NCBI RefSeq assembly: GCF_000496695.1 | Contig: NZ_BAUJ01000008.1 | Location: forward strand, 62,001-126,000 | Length of the DNA: 64,000 nucleotides | DNA from: Vibrio halioticoli NBRC 102217 | GTDB taxonomy: Bacteria > Pseudomonadota > Gammaproteobacteria > Enterobacterales > Vibrionaceae | Direction of reading: 5' to 3' | Part shown: piece by piece, positions 18,668 to 27,089 of the stretch | How the letters are laid out: each line of letters opens with the position of its first letter | How positions within the stretch are numbered: position 1 is the stretch's first letter | Notes under the pieces: generated by a model | What the model saw: the letters and a program-made list of their open reading frames with translations, nothing else | What the model was told of the DNA's origin: nothing | Databases searched by the model: none | Program-made: the position numbers and the translations under genes

Positions 18668-19005
18668 TAGTTAATAGTCCTTGTATAGATTAATTCTTAT
18701 ATGAAATATTCCTCAATGAGCAAGCGGCTAAGTAAGGGATTTTTGATATAAGAAATACGTCATTCAGTGAATTTCACACAAAGATACTATGGATATTTTT
18801 CTTGGATAAATGATACTTTTGCATTGAAAGGATGCATGTAGCGCATATATGAGAGTATTTGTATGTTTGCAGCGCATTAATTAATAGCGGTACGAGAGTG
18901 ACACTTTGCTCAAGTCAGGGCGGTCGAAGGGAGGTGAAAAACAGGCGTTTATTCTATTGATATGAGATCTCGGTAATTATTGAGTGGATTAATGAGATCT
19001 CATTA
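18668..19005. other. upstream region of the reductase with a repeated palindromic motif
   Basis: About 340 bases without a gene. ATGAGATCTC occurs at 18963-18972 and again at 18992-19001, the second inside the perfect palindrome AATGAGATCTCATT (18991-19004). The two copies are 29 bases apart and about 300 bases upstream of the reductase start. They may be regulator sites or simply lie at the 3' end of the YcaQ-like gene. Confidence 0.45.
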
Positions 19006-20169
19006 CTACTTCAACCTATGAATTGGATAATTCATGCTGGGTTCTGCATCGTTGAAAGTAGCAAACTGGGTCAGTTCTTCGTTGAATGCTCGCATAAATT
19101 CATCATGTCTTTTTAGTGATGGTTCAATAAATAAATTGATGACGTTTAAGGTTGATGTTGCTTTGTTGATCTTGCAATCGACTCTTGCGACTAGGCGGCC
19201 ATCCCACAGGACGGGAAGACAAAAGTAACCAAACTGCCTTTTTGTAGCAGGGGTGTAGCATTCAAGAGTATAAGCGAAATCAAACAGATGCTTGGTTCTT
19301 GTTCTTTGAATGACAAGGTTATCGAACGGTGAAAGGATCTTTGCCTGTTTGCGTTTTAATTTATTGTTTAATAACTCAAGAGATGAAGATGTCGTGAAAT
19401 AGCGTTCATTTTTTACTAAAACCTCCACTATCACTCCTTCTTCTTTCAATTTAGCTAGGGCTTTGCTGACCTCTTTTTGTACTCCTTTTAGTAGATAGGT
19501 GATTTCTTTGAGTTGGCCAATACCATGAGCTTTAAGGAAGTTTAAAATCAAAAATCGGGCATGTTCATTGGATGTTGGTATCGAGGTGTCGACATGGGTA
19601 GGAAGCACTCTTTCGGTCAGATCGTACACCTTATGGAAATTTCTTCGCTCGGTGATCATGAGATCACCTTGCATATACAAGTTTTCTAACGCTTGTTTGG
19701 TTGGCTTACTTTCCCACCCTGTATGCTTATTGCAATTGGATTGAAAATCTTTTGCCATTAATGGTCCTTCATCTTTGATACGGGCAAGTACCTCTGACAT
19801 TATTTTTGGGCTTTTCTTGAACCAATGCGTTTGTTTACCTGATTTTATGGCAATTTTGCGTGGTAACGTGAATCGATAATCTTTCATTGCAAGATAAGAT
19901 GCAGCATGTGACCAATACTCGAAAACGATCTTTTCTTTGACCATTTGCTGTAAATGATCGAGTTGATAGTCGCTATTACGACTCCACAGGACATGGTGGT
20001 GGGCACGTTGTACAACCGATATGGTGTCTATCTGGATGTAGCTTAAACGCTCTGCAACTTGAACTGATTTGCGGTAGGCGTTACCAACTAGCGGTTGAGT
20101 CAGTAATCCCTGAGACAAAAGTGCTAATTTTTGGGCTTGATGCAGTGACAGTGTTTCCATTGGCCTCAT
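19006..20169 (-). CDS. YcaQ-like DNA glycosylase (winged-helix, HTH_42 family)
   Basis: A 387-residue member of the YcaQ/AlkZ glycosylase superfamily, built from winged-helix domains. YcaQ removes bases from interstrand cross-links and alkylated DNA. The family's catalytic Q-x-D/Q motif is present as QID at residues 46-48 (YIQIDTISVV); QxD is the YcaQ type, while Streptomyces AlkZ has QxQ. The downstream HHHVLWSRN segment is also typical. A second in-frame ATG at 20160 is an alternative start. It stands alone, upstream of the reductase gene on the same strand, with no sign of a toxin or biosynthetic cluster around it. Confidence 0.82.
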   Translation of the reverse strand: MRPMETLSLHQAQKLALLSQGLLTQPLVGNAYRKSVQVAERLSYIQIDTISVVQRAHHHVLWSRNSDYQLDHLQQMVKEKIVFEYWSHAASYLAMKDYRFTLPRKIAIKSGKQTHWFKKSPKIMSEVLARIKDEGPLMAKDFQSNCNKHTGWESKPTKQALENLYMQGDLMITERRNFHKVYDLTERVLPTHVDTSIPTSNEHARFLILNFLKAHGIGQLKEITYLLKGVQKEVSKALAKLKEEGVIVEVLVKNERYFTTSSSLELLNNKLKRKQAKILSPFDNLVIQRTRTKHLFDFAYTLECYTPATKRQFGYFCLPVLWDGRLVARVDCKINKATSTLNVINLFIEPSLKRHDEFMRAFNEELTQFATFNDAEPSMNYPIHRLK

Positions 20170-20824
20170 TCACATATTAAAACGGTAAAGGAACGTCTTT
20201 AGGAGATTATAAGCAAATTATGAACAAAGAGGGGCAGTAGAAGTATTAGTGAGCATCTCTATTGGATACCAGAGGAGGGCCACAAGTACTGACCACGACG
20301 CAAATCGCTCATATTGCTTTTGACTCTCAACACAAAAAGCCAAAGATTGTTCGATGCCTAGATGGGTTAAGACATAGAGCTTTACGCATTGTTAAATGCT
20401 TACGTAAAAGGTGGGGTAGCGCTGCTGAAATTTTCTTAACCATAATGGGGGATGATGCTATTGCTGTTCTTTAGCTGATGATTGCCTGATGCGCCATATG
20501 CAACTGGATGTATTTATTATTCGAAGGCCATACTTTTATTAAATGCTTTTATTTTCTTAAGATAACTCTATCAATTCTCAGTTATTAGATATGGGATTAA
20601 GAGCCTTAAAAGTGCAAACGAGCAGGCTTTAAACACCCCATTTCACTTCAATTATTTATAATTAAACGCCTTATTTGAATTCATTTTTGTGATTGATGAC
20701 AAGATTATCATCTATTGAGATAGATAATGGTCACATTTATAATTAGCGTCAATTTACTTAAGAATGGCTTTATGAAAATATAACGCCATCAGTCAATAAG
20801 CTATAGCTAACAATGGAATTAGAT
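20170..20824. other. long intergenic region upstream of the leader ORF
   Basis: About 650 bases. A 70-codon frame at 20262-20474 has no ribosome site and low-complexity basic composition, so I do not call it. TGTGATTGATGACAAG at 20688-20703 has one perfect CRP half-site and a poor second half; a further TCACA lies at about 20732. These could support catabolite control of the downstream genes, but neither is a good full site. Confidence 0.4.
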
Positions 20825-20929
20825 ATGAATAAAAATCTAAAAAATCCAGACCAATTATGGTCAAGCTCTTTAGCTTGGTATACAAACGACTATAAAATTT
20901 CTATTCTTTCTGTATTTGCGCAATTCTAA
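20825..20929 (+). CDS. short leader ORF with a TnaC-like core
   Basis: A 34-codon frame starting with ATG at 20825, preceded by TGGAATTAG with GGA about 7 bases upstream. It contains two tryptophans and the segment WYTNDYKI. This lines up with WFNIDNKI of the E. coli tryptophanase leader TnaC, keeping the Trp, the Asp four residues later, and the Lys-Ile pair; in TnaC that Trp and Asp are needed for tryptophan-induced ribosome arrest. The TnaC proline is absent, with Val at the equivalent place and four more residues before the stop. It lies 159 bases before the RidA gene. It may be a regulatory arrest peptide, or a chance ORF. Confidence 0.4.
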   Translation: MNKNLKNPDQLWSSSLAWYTNDYKISILSVFAQF

Positions 20930-21088
20930 GATTTCTTTCTTGGAAGTTGCATGAGTTCCTAGCACTCTGCTATCTACAATAACAAAAAAAGTATTAATTA
21001 ATAATCATCAGGTTAATTTTATATAAAATTAATCAGTGATTGTTATTAATAGAACTTTTATTCTAAAAAAACAATTTGAGAAATAATA

Positions 21089-21472
21089 ATGACTAAGATT
21101 CTAAACACTGAAAAAGCACCGTTGGCGATTGGCCCTTATGTACAAGGCGTTAACTTAGGTAACATGGTAATGACCTCAGGCCAGTTACCTATTAACCCAA
21201 CAACAAAAACAATGCCAGAAGATGTTGCAGAGCAAACTCTACAGTCACTAAATAATGCGTTGGCAATTATTCAAGAGGCGGGTTTAACTGCGCAAAATAT
21301 TGTGAAAACCACAGTATTTGTAAAAGACTTAAATGATTTCCCTGTAGTAAATAAAACTTACGGTGAATTCTTTGAGAAGCACGATGCTAATTTCCCTGCT
21401 CGCTCTTGCGTTGAAGTAGCTCGTCTACCTATGGATGCAAAAGTTGAGATCGAAGTAATAGCAACAAAATAA
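21089..21472 (+). CDS. RidA family reactive enamine/imine deaminase
   Basis: A 127-residue RidA/YjgF protein, normally a cytoplasmic trimer that hydrolyses 2-aminoacrylate and related imines released by PLP enzymes. The substrate-binding Arg lies in the signature PARSCVEVARLP (about 106-117), and the terminal VEIEVIA strand with Glu is intact, so an active RidA rather than a divergent Rid is expected. It is preceded by the leader ORF and followed by a porin and PdxY on the same strand. The symbol ridA is withheld because vibrios usually carry another ridA copy elsewhere. Confidence 0.93.
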   Translation: MTKILNTEKAPLAIGPYVQGVNLGNMVMTSGQLPINPTTKTMPEDVAEQTLQSLNNALAIIQEAGLTAQNIVKTTVFVKDLNDFPVVNKTYGEFFEKHDANFPARSCVEVARLPMDAKVEIEVIATK

Positions 21473-21579
21473 ATATAATAAATTTACTTCCATTCTTTTA
21501 TTAAAACGTGAATTTAAACATGGCAGGGCATATTAGTCTTTTTGTCATGTTTTTTAATCCCTACATTCTGGAAATTAAA

Positions 21580-22689
21580 ATGAAAAAATATAATAAAATC
21601 CTTCTGCTTAGCGCGGGTCTAGTTATGTCTAGCCACGCAATGTCTGCCACTATTTATGAAGATGAAGTTAATAAAGTAGATGTGTCAGGTGCATTCTTAA
21701 TGGATTACTGGCAACCAGTACACTTTCTAGACCATTATTTTAATACTAGCCGTACAACTCTAGGAATTGCTATTGAGCGTCAAATGGGTAATGGCTGGTC
21801 TGGTGACGTTAAATTGGAATGGGATACACTTCTTAATCCGCCATCAAATACTATTGGTGACACGGGTCATGACCAATTCCGTAACCGTTTAGGTTATGTC
21901 ACCATCAACAACGAAGACTACGGTAGTTTGCGTATTGGTAAACAATACTCTGCTTACCATGATGTTGCTGGGTATATGGATAACTTAATCGTATTTGATC
22001 CGGATGCAACGCCACTATTTAGTGATGGTAAAGACGGCGGTTTCCTTGCGACTGCGCGTGGTGACAACCTTGTGGTATACCGTAAGAGCTTTAGTGGTTT
22101 GAATCTATCTGCACAATACGGTTTCAACAATGTATCTAACGTTGCAGGTACTCTTCAGCGTGATAGCAACATTGCGGTTGCGGCTAGCTATGACTTTGAT
22201 TTTGGTCTAAGCGTCGGTGCTACCTACATGCAAAACAATATGGACGGTGCAGCTGTTGCGCTTAGTGGAGATGATGCGCAGCAATTAACGACTCTTGCGG
22301 CTAAGTATTCACATAAAGGTTTCCAAGTTTCAGCTGCGGTTACTGATGGTAAGAAAGCTCATGAAACAGACTTGTTAGGATATGGCTTCGATGGCACAGC
22401 CCCAACGGGTAAAGCAAATGAATATGCTGATGCACTAGGTTACGATCTTTATGCTCACTACTACTTCAGCATCGGCCTACGTCCTTATGTATACCTATCT
22501 CATGTAGATTTTGATGATAGTGATGTAAATATTGACGGAGAGCGTAGTATATATTCTTTAGGTTTGAGCTATCATGCAACTCCACAACTGATTATCTCTG
22601 GTGAAGTAAGAAATACCGAAGAAGATAATCTAGGTGCGGGTAAACAAGAGGATACGCTAACAGGTATCACTCTTATCTACGCATTCTAA
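21580..22689 (+). CDS. outer-membrane porin
   Basis: A 369-residue Gram-negative porin. The signal peptide is MKKYNKILLLSAGLVMSSHA with cleavage probably after AMSA, and the mature part alternates short aromatic-rich strands and polar loops as in general trimeric porins, ending with ITLIYAF, a terminal Phe that BamA recognises. A frame open from 21508 would put the signal sequence inside, so 21580, just after a GGAAATTAAA stretch, is the better start. It likely lets a small hydrophilic substrate into the periplasm. The association with RidA and PdxY suggests substrate-specific induction, which is an inference. Confidence 0.9.
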   Translation: MKKYNKILLLSAGLVMSSHAMSATIYEDEVNKVDVSGAFLMDYWQPVHFLDHYFNTSRTTLGIAIERQMGNGWSGDVKLEWDTLLNPPSNTIGDTGHDQFRNRLGYVTINNEDYGSLRIGKQYSAYHDVAGYMDNLIVFDPDATPLFSDGKDGGFLATARGDNLVVYRKSFSGLNLSAQYGFNNVSNVAGTLQRDSNIAVAASYDFDFGLSVGATYMQNNMDGAAVALSGDDAQQLTTLAAKYSHKGFQVSAAVTDGKKAHETDLLGYGFDGTAPTGKANEYADALGYDLYAHYYFSIGLRPYVYLSHVDFDDSDVNIDGERSIYSLGLSYHATPQLIISGEVRNTEEDNLGAGKQEDTLTGITLIYAF

Positions 22690-22716
22690 TAGCGGTTTAA
22701 GTAAGGTATAACAACA

Positions 22717-23574
22717 ATGCAAGGCGTTCTTTCAATACAATCTCATGTTTCTTTTGGTCACGCTGGCAATAGCAGTGCGGTTTTCCCAATGCAGAGAATG
22801 GGATTAGAAGTTTGGCCGATTCATACGGTTCAATTTTCTAATCACACGCAGTATCCCCAAGGTTGGAAGGGGAGTGTATTTTCTGCTGATGACATTAGTG
22901 ATGTCGTGCAAGGGCTGAGTAATATTGGAGCGTTAGAAAAATGCCGAGCAGTTGTGACTGGGTATCAGGGGAGTGCTGAACAGTGTAATGCTGTAGCCGA
23001 TGCTGTTACCCAAACCAAGCTTGCGAATCCTGATGCACTTTACATCTGCGACCCAGTTATGGGTTCGCCAGAAAAAGGTTGTATTGTGGCATCAGGTGTC
23101 GCGGAACACTTGTTAACTCGCTTGATGCCAATGGCGGATGTGATCGTACCTAATCAGTTTGAGTTAGGGCAATTCGTTGGCATGGAAATCAACAGCTTGT
23201 CAGATGCAGTCAAAGCGTGTCAAAAAGCACTGACGATGGGACCAAAAATTGTATTGGTTAAACACATTTATTGTGTGTCTGATGACAAGTTTTCCATGAT
23301 GTTAGCTTATGAAGGTCAATGCTATTTAGCACAGCGCCCTCAACTTGATTTTGAGCGAGCATTGGTTGGAGCAGGTGATTTGATTTCTTCTGTTTTCACT
23401 GCCGGCTTAGTCAAAGGCCGGCACCCAACAGCCGCATTTAAACATTGTAATGAAGCGGTTTATGGGGTGGTAAAACAGACCAAACAAGCCGACGAGTGGG
23501 AATTGCAAATCATTGCCGCTCAAGATGAGTTTATTACCCCAACAGAATCGTTTGATTTGATTGAGTGTGATTAA
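22717..23574 (+). CDS. pdxY: pyridoxal kinase PdxY
   Basis: A 285-residue ribokinase-fold kinase that phosphorylates pyridoxal to PLP. The opening [16 protein letters not shown], the [14 protein letters not shown] segment and the late [13 protein letters not shown] anion hole with catalytic Asp match PdxY of E. coli (287 residues). It starts 27 bases after the porin stop with no terminator between, so the two are probably co-transcribed, and a terminator follows at 23663. The unusual neighbours suggest a specialised, inducible PLP supply for a PLP enzyme encoded elsewhere. Confidence 0.9.
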   Translation: MQGVLSIQSHVSFGHAGNSSAVFPMQRMGLEVWPIHTVQFSNHTQYPQGWKGSVFSADDISDVVQGLSNIGALEKCRAVVTGYQGSAEQCNAVADAVTQTKLANPDALYICDPVMGSPEKGCIVASGVAEHLLTRLMPMADVIVPNQFELGQFVGMEINSLSDAVKACQKALTMGPKIVLVKHIYCVSDDKFSMMLAYEGQCYLAQRPQLDFERALVGAGDLISSVFTAGLVKGRHPTAAFKHCNEAVYGVVKQTKQADEWELQIIAAQDEFITPTESFDLIECD

Positions 23575-23662
23575 TCTATGTTTCTGCAATGCTTCTACAA
23601 GAGTGGGGTATAACTCACCAATAACAGGCACAGTCGAATAGATCTTCAATAGTGTCAGTTTT

Positions 23663-23702
23663 AAGAAGTTATCAATGTCAGTCGTTGATAGCTTCTTTTT
23701 GT
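23663..23702 (+). terminator. terminator of the rid-porin-pdxY unit
   Basis: Arms AAGAAGTTATCAA (23663-23675) and TTGATAGCTTCTT (23685-23697) pair along 13 bases with one G-U, followed by TTTG. It lies 89 bases after the pdxY stop. Confidence 0.8.
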
Positions 23703-23890
23703 ATCTAGATTCAACAATCCGCTATAGCGAGTCTGTGACCCCCCAATCCCACTGCATTTGCTGTTCTGGCATTGCACTCCCCATTTACTTAGAAAATACC
23801 TACCCTCATCAACTTTTGCGCTGCAAAGGGTATTGTTAGGTGTGCAATCACTGCCATAATAAATCTGGACATAATCAATCGAGAAATAAG

Positions 23891-24448
23891 ATGACAGAAT
23901 TTGCCAAGATGCTTGCGGGTGAAGAGTTTGATGGCGGCGCCGACGGTATTATTAAAATTCGTGAAAATGCATCGAGTTTATTGCAGGCCATTAATCAAAA
24001 TACGGATGAAACTCAGCGTCACGAGTTGTTTCAACAACTGCTGGGCAGTATTGCAGATTCAAGTATTGTGCGCTCTCCATTTTACTGTGAGTTTGGCAAA
24101 ACGATCTCTATTGGCGAAAAGACCTTTATCAACATGAACGTCACTATGTTAGATGGCGCAAAAATCACTATCGGTAATAATGTGTTGATTGGCCCCAATG
24201 CGCAGTTTTACTGTGCGAGTCACCATTTAAATTATCTTAAACGTCGCAACTGGGAAACCACCTGTGCTCCTATTACCATTGAAGACGATGTGTGGATTGG
24301 TGGCAACGTTGTGATTAGCCAAGGCGTAACCGTGGGAGCAGGCTCTGTGATTGCCGCCAATTCCGTGGTCAATACGGATGTGCCGCCAAATTCTCTGTAT
24401 GGGGGAACGCCGGCAAAACTAATTCGGGTGATTGATGAGAGTGAATAG
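23891..24448 (+). CDS. maltose/galactoside-type O-acetyltransferase
   Basis: A 185-residue left-handed beta-helix acetyltransferase of the Maa/LacA/NodL group. The N-terminal Maa helical domain (TEFAKMLAGEEFDGGADG) is followed by hexapeptide repeats from about 60 and the catalytic His in CASHHLNY near 115. It transfers acetyl from acetyl-CoA to a sugar. The frame opens at 23840, but the ATG at 23891 sits behind GAGAAATAAG and gives the usual Maa length of about 185. It is monocistronic and convergent with the pirin gene. Confidence 0.88.
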   Translation: MTEFAKMLAGEEFDGGADGIIKIRENASSLLQAINQNTDETQRHELFQQLLGSIADSSIVRSPFYCEFGKTISIGEKTFINMNVTMLDGAKITIGNNVLIGPNAQFYCASHHLNYLKRRNWETTCAPITIEDDVWIGGNVVISQGVTVGAGSVIAANSVVNTDVPPNSLYGGTPAKLIRVIDESE

Positions 24449-24550
24449 GGTTTGAACATATTAAGCTAAGCTTAGCCGTCAACGCTATTCCTAATACACT
24501 CTTGTACCTCGCATGGCATACTCAAACTAGCGATATTACCTAGGTAGTTT

Positions 24551-25297
24551 CTACAAGTTTTTTGGTTGCGCCATTTCAATAATGATGAAATGAGCGTGAT
24601 CGTCTTTGAGAGTAAATTTGAGTTTTCCTGCTTGAGAAAGCTCTAATGTATCTTGCTCTTGCAAAGAGGGGTAACCTTCCACATGTACTGCACCTTCTAT
24701 ATTGCTGATGTAGGCTTGACGTCCCGCTTTCAGCTCAAATTCAACTTGCGTTTGCTTGTTGGTGATCTCAGAGACGTAAACATTTACGTCTGAGTTAATG
24801 TAAAGGGGCGAGGCATCTTTATTGTCGGGGTTTCCCACAATATGCAGGAGCTTATTTTCTCTATCTGCAAGTTCAAATTGGTGGTGATTGTATCGAACAG
24901 GGCCTGCGGTATTGTTGGGCGTCACCCAAATTTGTAGAAAACGAACCCACTCATTGTGTTTATTCAATTCAGAGTGCCAAACACCAGCGCCTGCGGAAAT
25001 GGCTTGTACGTGACCACGCCCAATGATCTGTTCTTTTTTCGTCACACTATCCCAGTGAGTAAGTTGCCCATGAATAATATAACTTACGATCTCCATATCA
25101 CGGTGTGGGTGACGCTCAAAACCGCTGTGTGGTTTTACATCGTCATCATTAAATACACGCAGAGCACCGAAATTCATGCGATTAGGATCGTAGTAGTTGG
25201 CAAACGAAAAGTGAAAATAGGTGTTCGCAGGGTGCTGATTGCTGCTAGGCATATAATATAAATCGGATTTTTTTGTTAGCGTGAAGTGAGTGTTCAT
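24551..25297 (-). CDS. pirin family protein (quercetin 2,3-dioxygenase-like)
   Basis: A 248-residue bicupin of the pirin/YhhW family. The metal ligands in HPHRDMEIVSY (two His and a Glu, about 61-71) and a later His in the GVWHSE segment (about 107) are intact. Family members bind Fe or another metal and some cleave quercetin; others act as redox sensors. The start is set at ATG 25297 with AAGGAG 6 bases upstream rather than the TTG at 25303. It is downstream of a DoxX gene on the same strand, and both are divergent from a LysR regulator, a pairing frequent in bacteria that sense electrophiles. Confidence 0.87.
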   Translation of the reverse strand: MNTHFTLTKKSDLYYMPSSNQHPANTYFHFSFANYYDPNRMNFGALRVFNDDDVKPHSGFERHPHRDMEIVSYIIHGQLTHWDSVTKKEQIIGRGHVQAISAGAGVWHSELNKHNEWVRFLQIWVTPNNTAGPVRYNHHQFELADRENKLLHIVGNPDNKDASPLYINSDVNVYVSEITNKQTQVEFELKAGRQAYISNIEGAVHVEGYPSLQEQDTLELSQAGKLKFTLKDDHAHFIIIEMAQPKNL

Positions 25298-25330
25298 GTT
25301 CAACTCCTTAAATTCGGTTTACTTGATCGA

Positions 25331-25777
25331 TTATGAAAAACGGCGTTTAAGTTGATTGTCTAAAGCCAAGTTTCCTGCTCCACTCATCAACAATGAAACC
25401 GATGCAGCCAATAGCGCTAACCCAAATTCGTAACCGTTGTTGGCCAAGAACAAACCGTTTTCAAAATGAACACTAAAGATCGCCATTAACATAGTGAACG
25501 CTAATACTAACGCGGCAGGGCGTGTAAACAGACCGATTAAAATGGCAAGACCACCAAAAAATTCGGCGCTGCCGGCCAACAGTGCCATTAAAAAGCCTGG
25601 CTCTAAGCCGATCGAAGCCATCCATTGAGCGGTACCTTCCAATCCATAACCACCGAACATGCCAAATAACTTTTGTGCGCCATGAGCCATAAAGGTTAGC
25701 CCGATAGGTAAACGTAACGCCAACGTTGACCATGTTGCTCTTGAATCAAGTGTTTTGCGGATAAGGGATGCTGACAT
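25331..25777 (-). CDS. DoxX family membrane protein
   Basis: A 148-residue inner-membrane protein with four hydrophobic helices and the DoxX start RLPIGLTFMAHGAQKLFG. DoxX-type proteins are linked to thiosulfate:quinone reductases and oxidative stress systems, but their reaction here is unknown. ATG at 25777 is preceded by AGGAG. It is the first gene of a DoxX-pirin unit, 27 bases separating it from the pirin frame, and is divergent from the LysR gene at 26010. Confidence 0.88.
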   Translation of the reverse strand: MSASLIRKTLDSRATWSTLALRLPIGLTFMAHGAQKLFGMFGGYGLEGTAQWMASIGLEPGFLMALLAGSAEFFGGLAILIGLFTRPAALVLAFTMLMAIFSVHFENGLFLANNGYEFGLALLAASVSLLMSGAGNLALDNQLKRRFS

Positions 25778-25877
25778 AATGTTCTCCTAAATATTTTTGT
25801 TTAAATGGTCGTTTTCTTGACCGATGGAGCTATTGTATTTAACGGATTGACGAATTAATAACGCAAAGAATTGCACT

Positions 25878-25902
25878 TAAACTTCAAAAAAATTGATGTT
25901 TA
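25878..25902. promoter_or_regulatory. palindromic operator candidate between doxX and lysR
   Basis: TAAACTTCAA (25878-25887) and TTGATGTTTA (25893-25902) are inverted with one mismatch around AAAAA, and outer TTGC/GCAA bases extend the symmetry. It lies midway in the divergent promoter region, the usual place for a LysR binding site. Confidence 0.55.
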
Positions 25903-26009
25903 GCAATAAGGGTAACTGCGCTACATTGCTTTAAATTCAGGAGTAAATTAAAGTAATCATCGTTATTTGAGTTTAATTATTAAGTTTTAACATCAATGGA
26001 ATCGAACAT

Positions 26010-26915
26010 ATGCATTCTCCCATTACCTTAGATGCACTGAGAGTACTTGATGCTATCGATAGGAAGAAAAGCTTTGCCGGTGCAGCAGAAGCTTTGTTTC
26101 GAGTTCCTTCTGCCATTTCGTATACCGTCAATAAGCTTGAAGAAGAGTTAGGTGTCACCCTTTACGATCGAAGTAAGCGAAAGGCTGAACTGACCGATAT
26201 TGGCCGCATGATATTGGTTCAAGGGCGGCTCATCTTAACTGCGACGGAAACCCTGACGAACGCCGCTAGGCAGTCCGCTAGCGGTTGGGAAGTGGAGCTA
26301 CGCATTGCTGTAGACAGTATGTTGAATTTTCATCCTCTTTATGAACTTATTGAAGCCTTTCAAAAGGAGCATCCTTGGATAGCGATTAAAGTTGTTGAAG
26401 AAGTCTTTGGGGGAACTTGGGATGCATTAACCACAGACCGTTGTGATTTGGTGATTGGTGCGCCCGGTTCAACCAATGATACATCTATAGCTACGTCACC
26501 TATTGGTACGTTAGAGTTAGTTTTTGCGGTGGCACAAAATCACGCCTTGTGTAATGAACCTCAGCCATTATCTCAACAAGTGATAAAAAATTATCCTGCG
26601 CTGGTGGTAGCAGACAGTTCAAGAACATTGCAAACACGTTCGGCAGGCTTACTCGATGGACAACCGCGCATTACAGTCCCCAGTATTTCCAAGAAGATAG
26701 AAGCACAACTGCAAGGCTTAGGGGTAGGGTATTTACCTGTACATCGCATCCAACAACAATTGCAACTAGGGCAATTGGTCGCATTAGAAGTACAACAGAC
26801 TGATAAGCGGGAGGGGGATATCCATCTGGCTTGGAACAAAAATAATCAAGGCAAAGCGTTGGCTTGGTTTGTAGAAAAGATCCAACAATTTGAAAGCGGT
26901 CGTTTTTTGAGCTAG
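26010..26915 (+). CDS. LysR family transcriptional regulator of the pirin/DoxX unit
   Basis: A 301-residue LTTR with helix-turn-helix at about 7-65 (FAGAAEALFRVPSAISYTVNKLEEEL) and an effector domain at about 90-295. The PSAISYTVNKLE helix is typical of the YafC/AaeR-like LTTR group often found divergent from pirin or quinone-reductase genes. ATG at 26010 is preceded by TGGAATC about 11 bases away. The divergent layout and the palindrome at 25878 suggest it controls doxX-pirin and itself. Confidence 0.9.
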   Translation: MHSPITLDALRVLDAIDRKKSFAGAAEALFRVPSAISYTVNKLEEELGVTLYDRSKRKAELTDIGRMILVQGRLILTATETLTNAARQSASGWEVELRIAVDSMLNFHPLYELIEAFQKEHPWIAIKVVEEVFGGTWDALTTDRCDLVIGAPGSTNDTSIATSPIGTLELVFAVAQNHALCNEPQPLSQQVIKNYPALVVADSSRTLQTRSAGLLDGQPRITVPSISKKIEAQLQGLGVGYLPVHRIQQQLQLGQLVALEVQQTDKREGDIHLAWNKNNQGKALAWFVEKIQQFESGRFLS

Positions 26916-27089
26916 TGCTGGATGAGCATATCTAGCGCTAGCTCGTAATGACATGTATTGCTATCGAAGTGCGTTAGAGTGAACAATCAATCGCTCCGCT
27001 TTAGATAAGCTGCACTAGGCTATGTAAACTAGGTTAATCGAAGTTGGATAAATCTATAACGCTATAATCCTTTTTTAGGTATTATTATC

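Noticed and set aside
20262..20474. 70-codon plus-strand ORF
   Set aside because: No ribosome site, odd basic composition and no family; it is best seen as chance reading of non-coding DNA.
20688..20703. CRP site upstream of the leader ORF
   Set aside because: One perfect half-site but a poor second half; too weak to annotate as a site.
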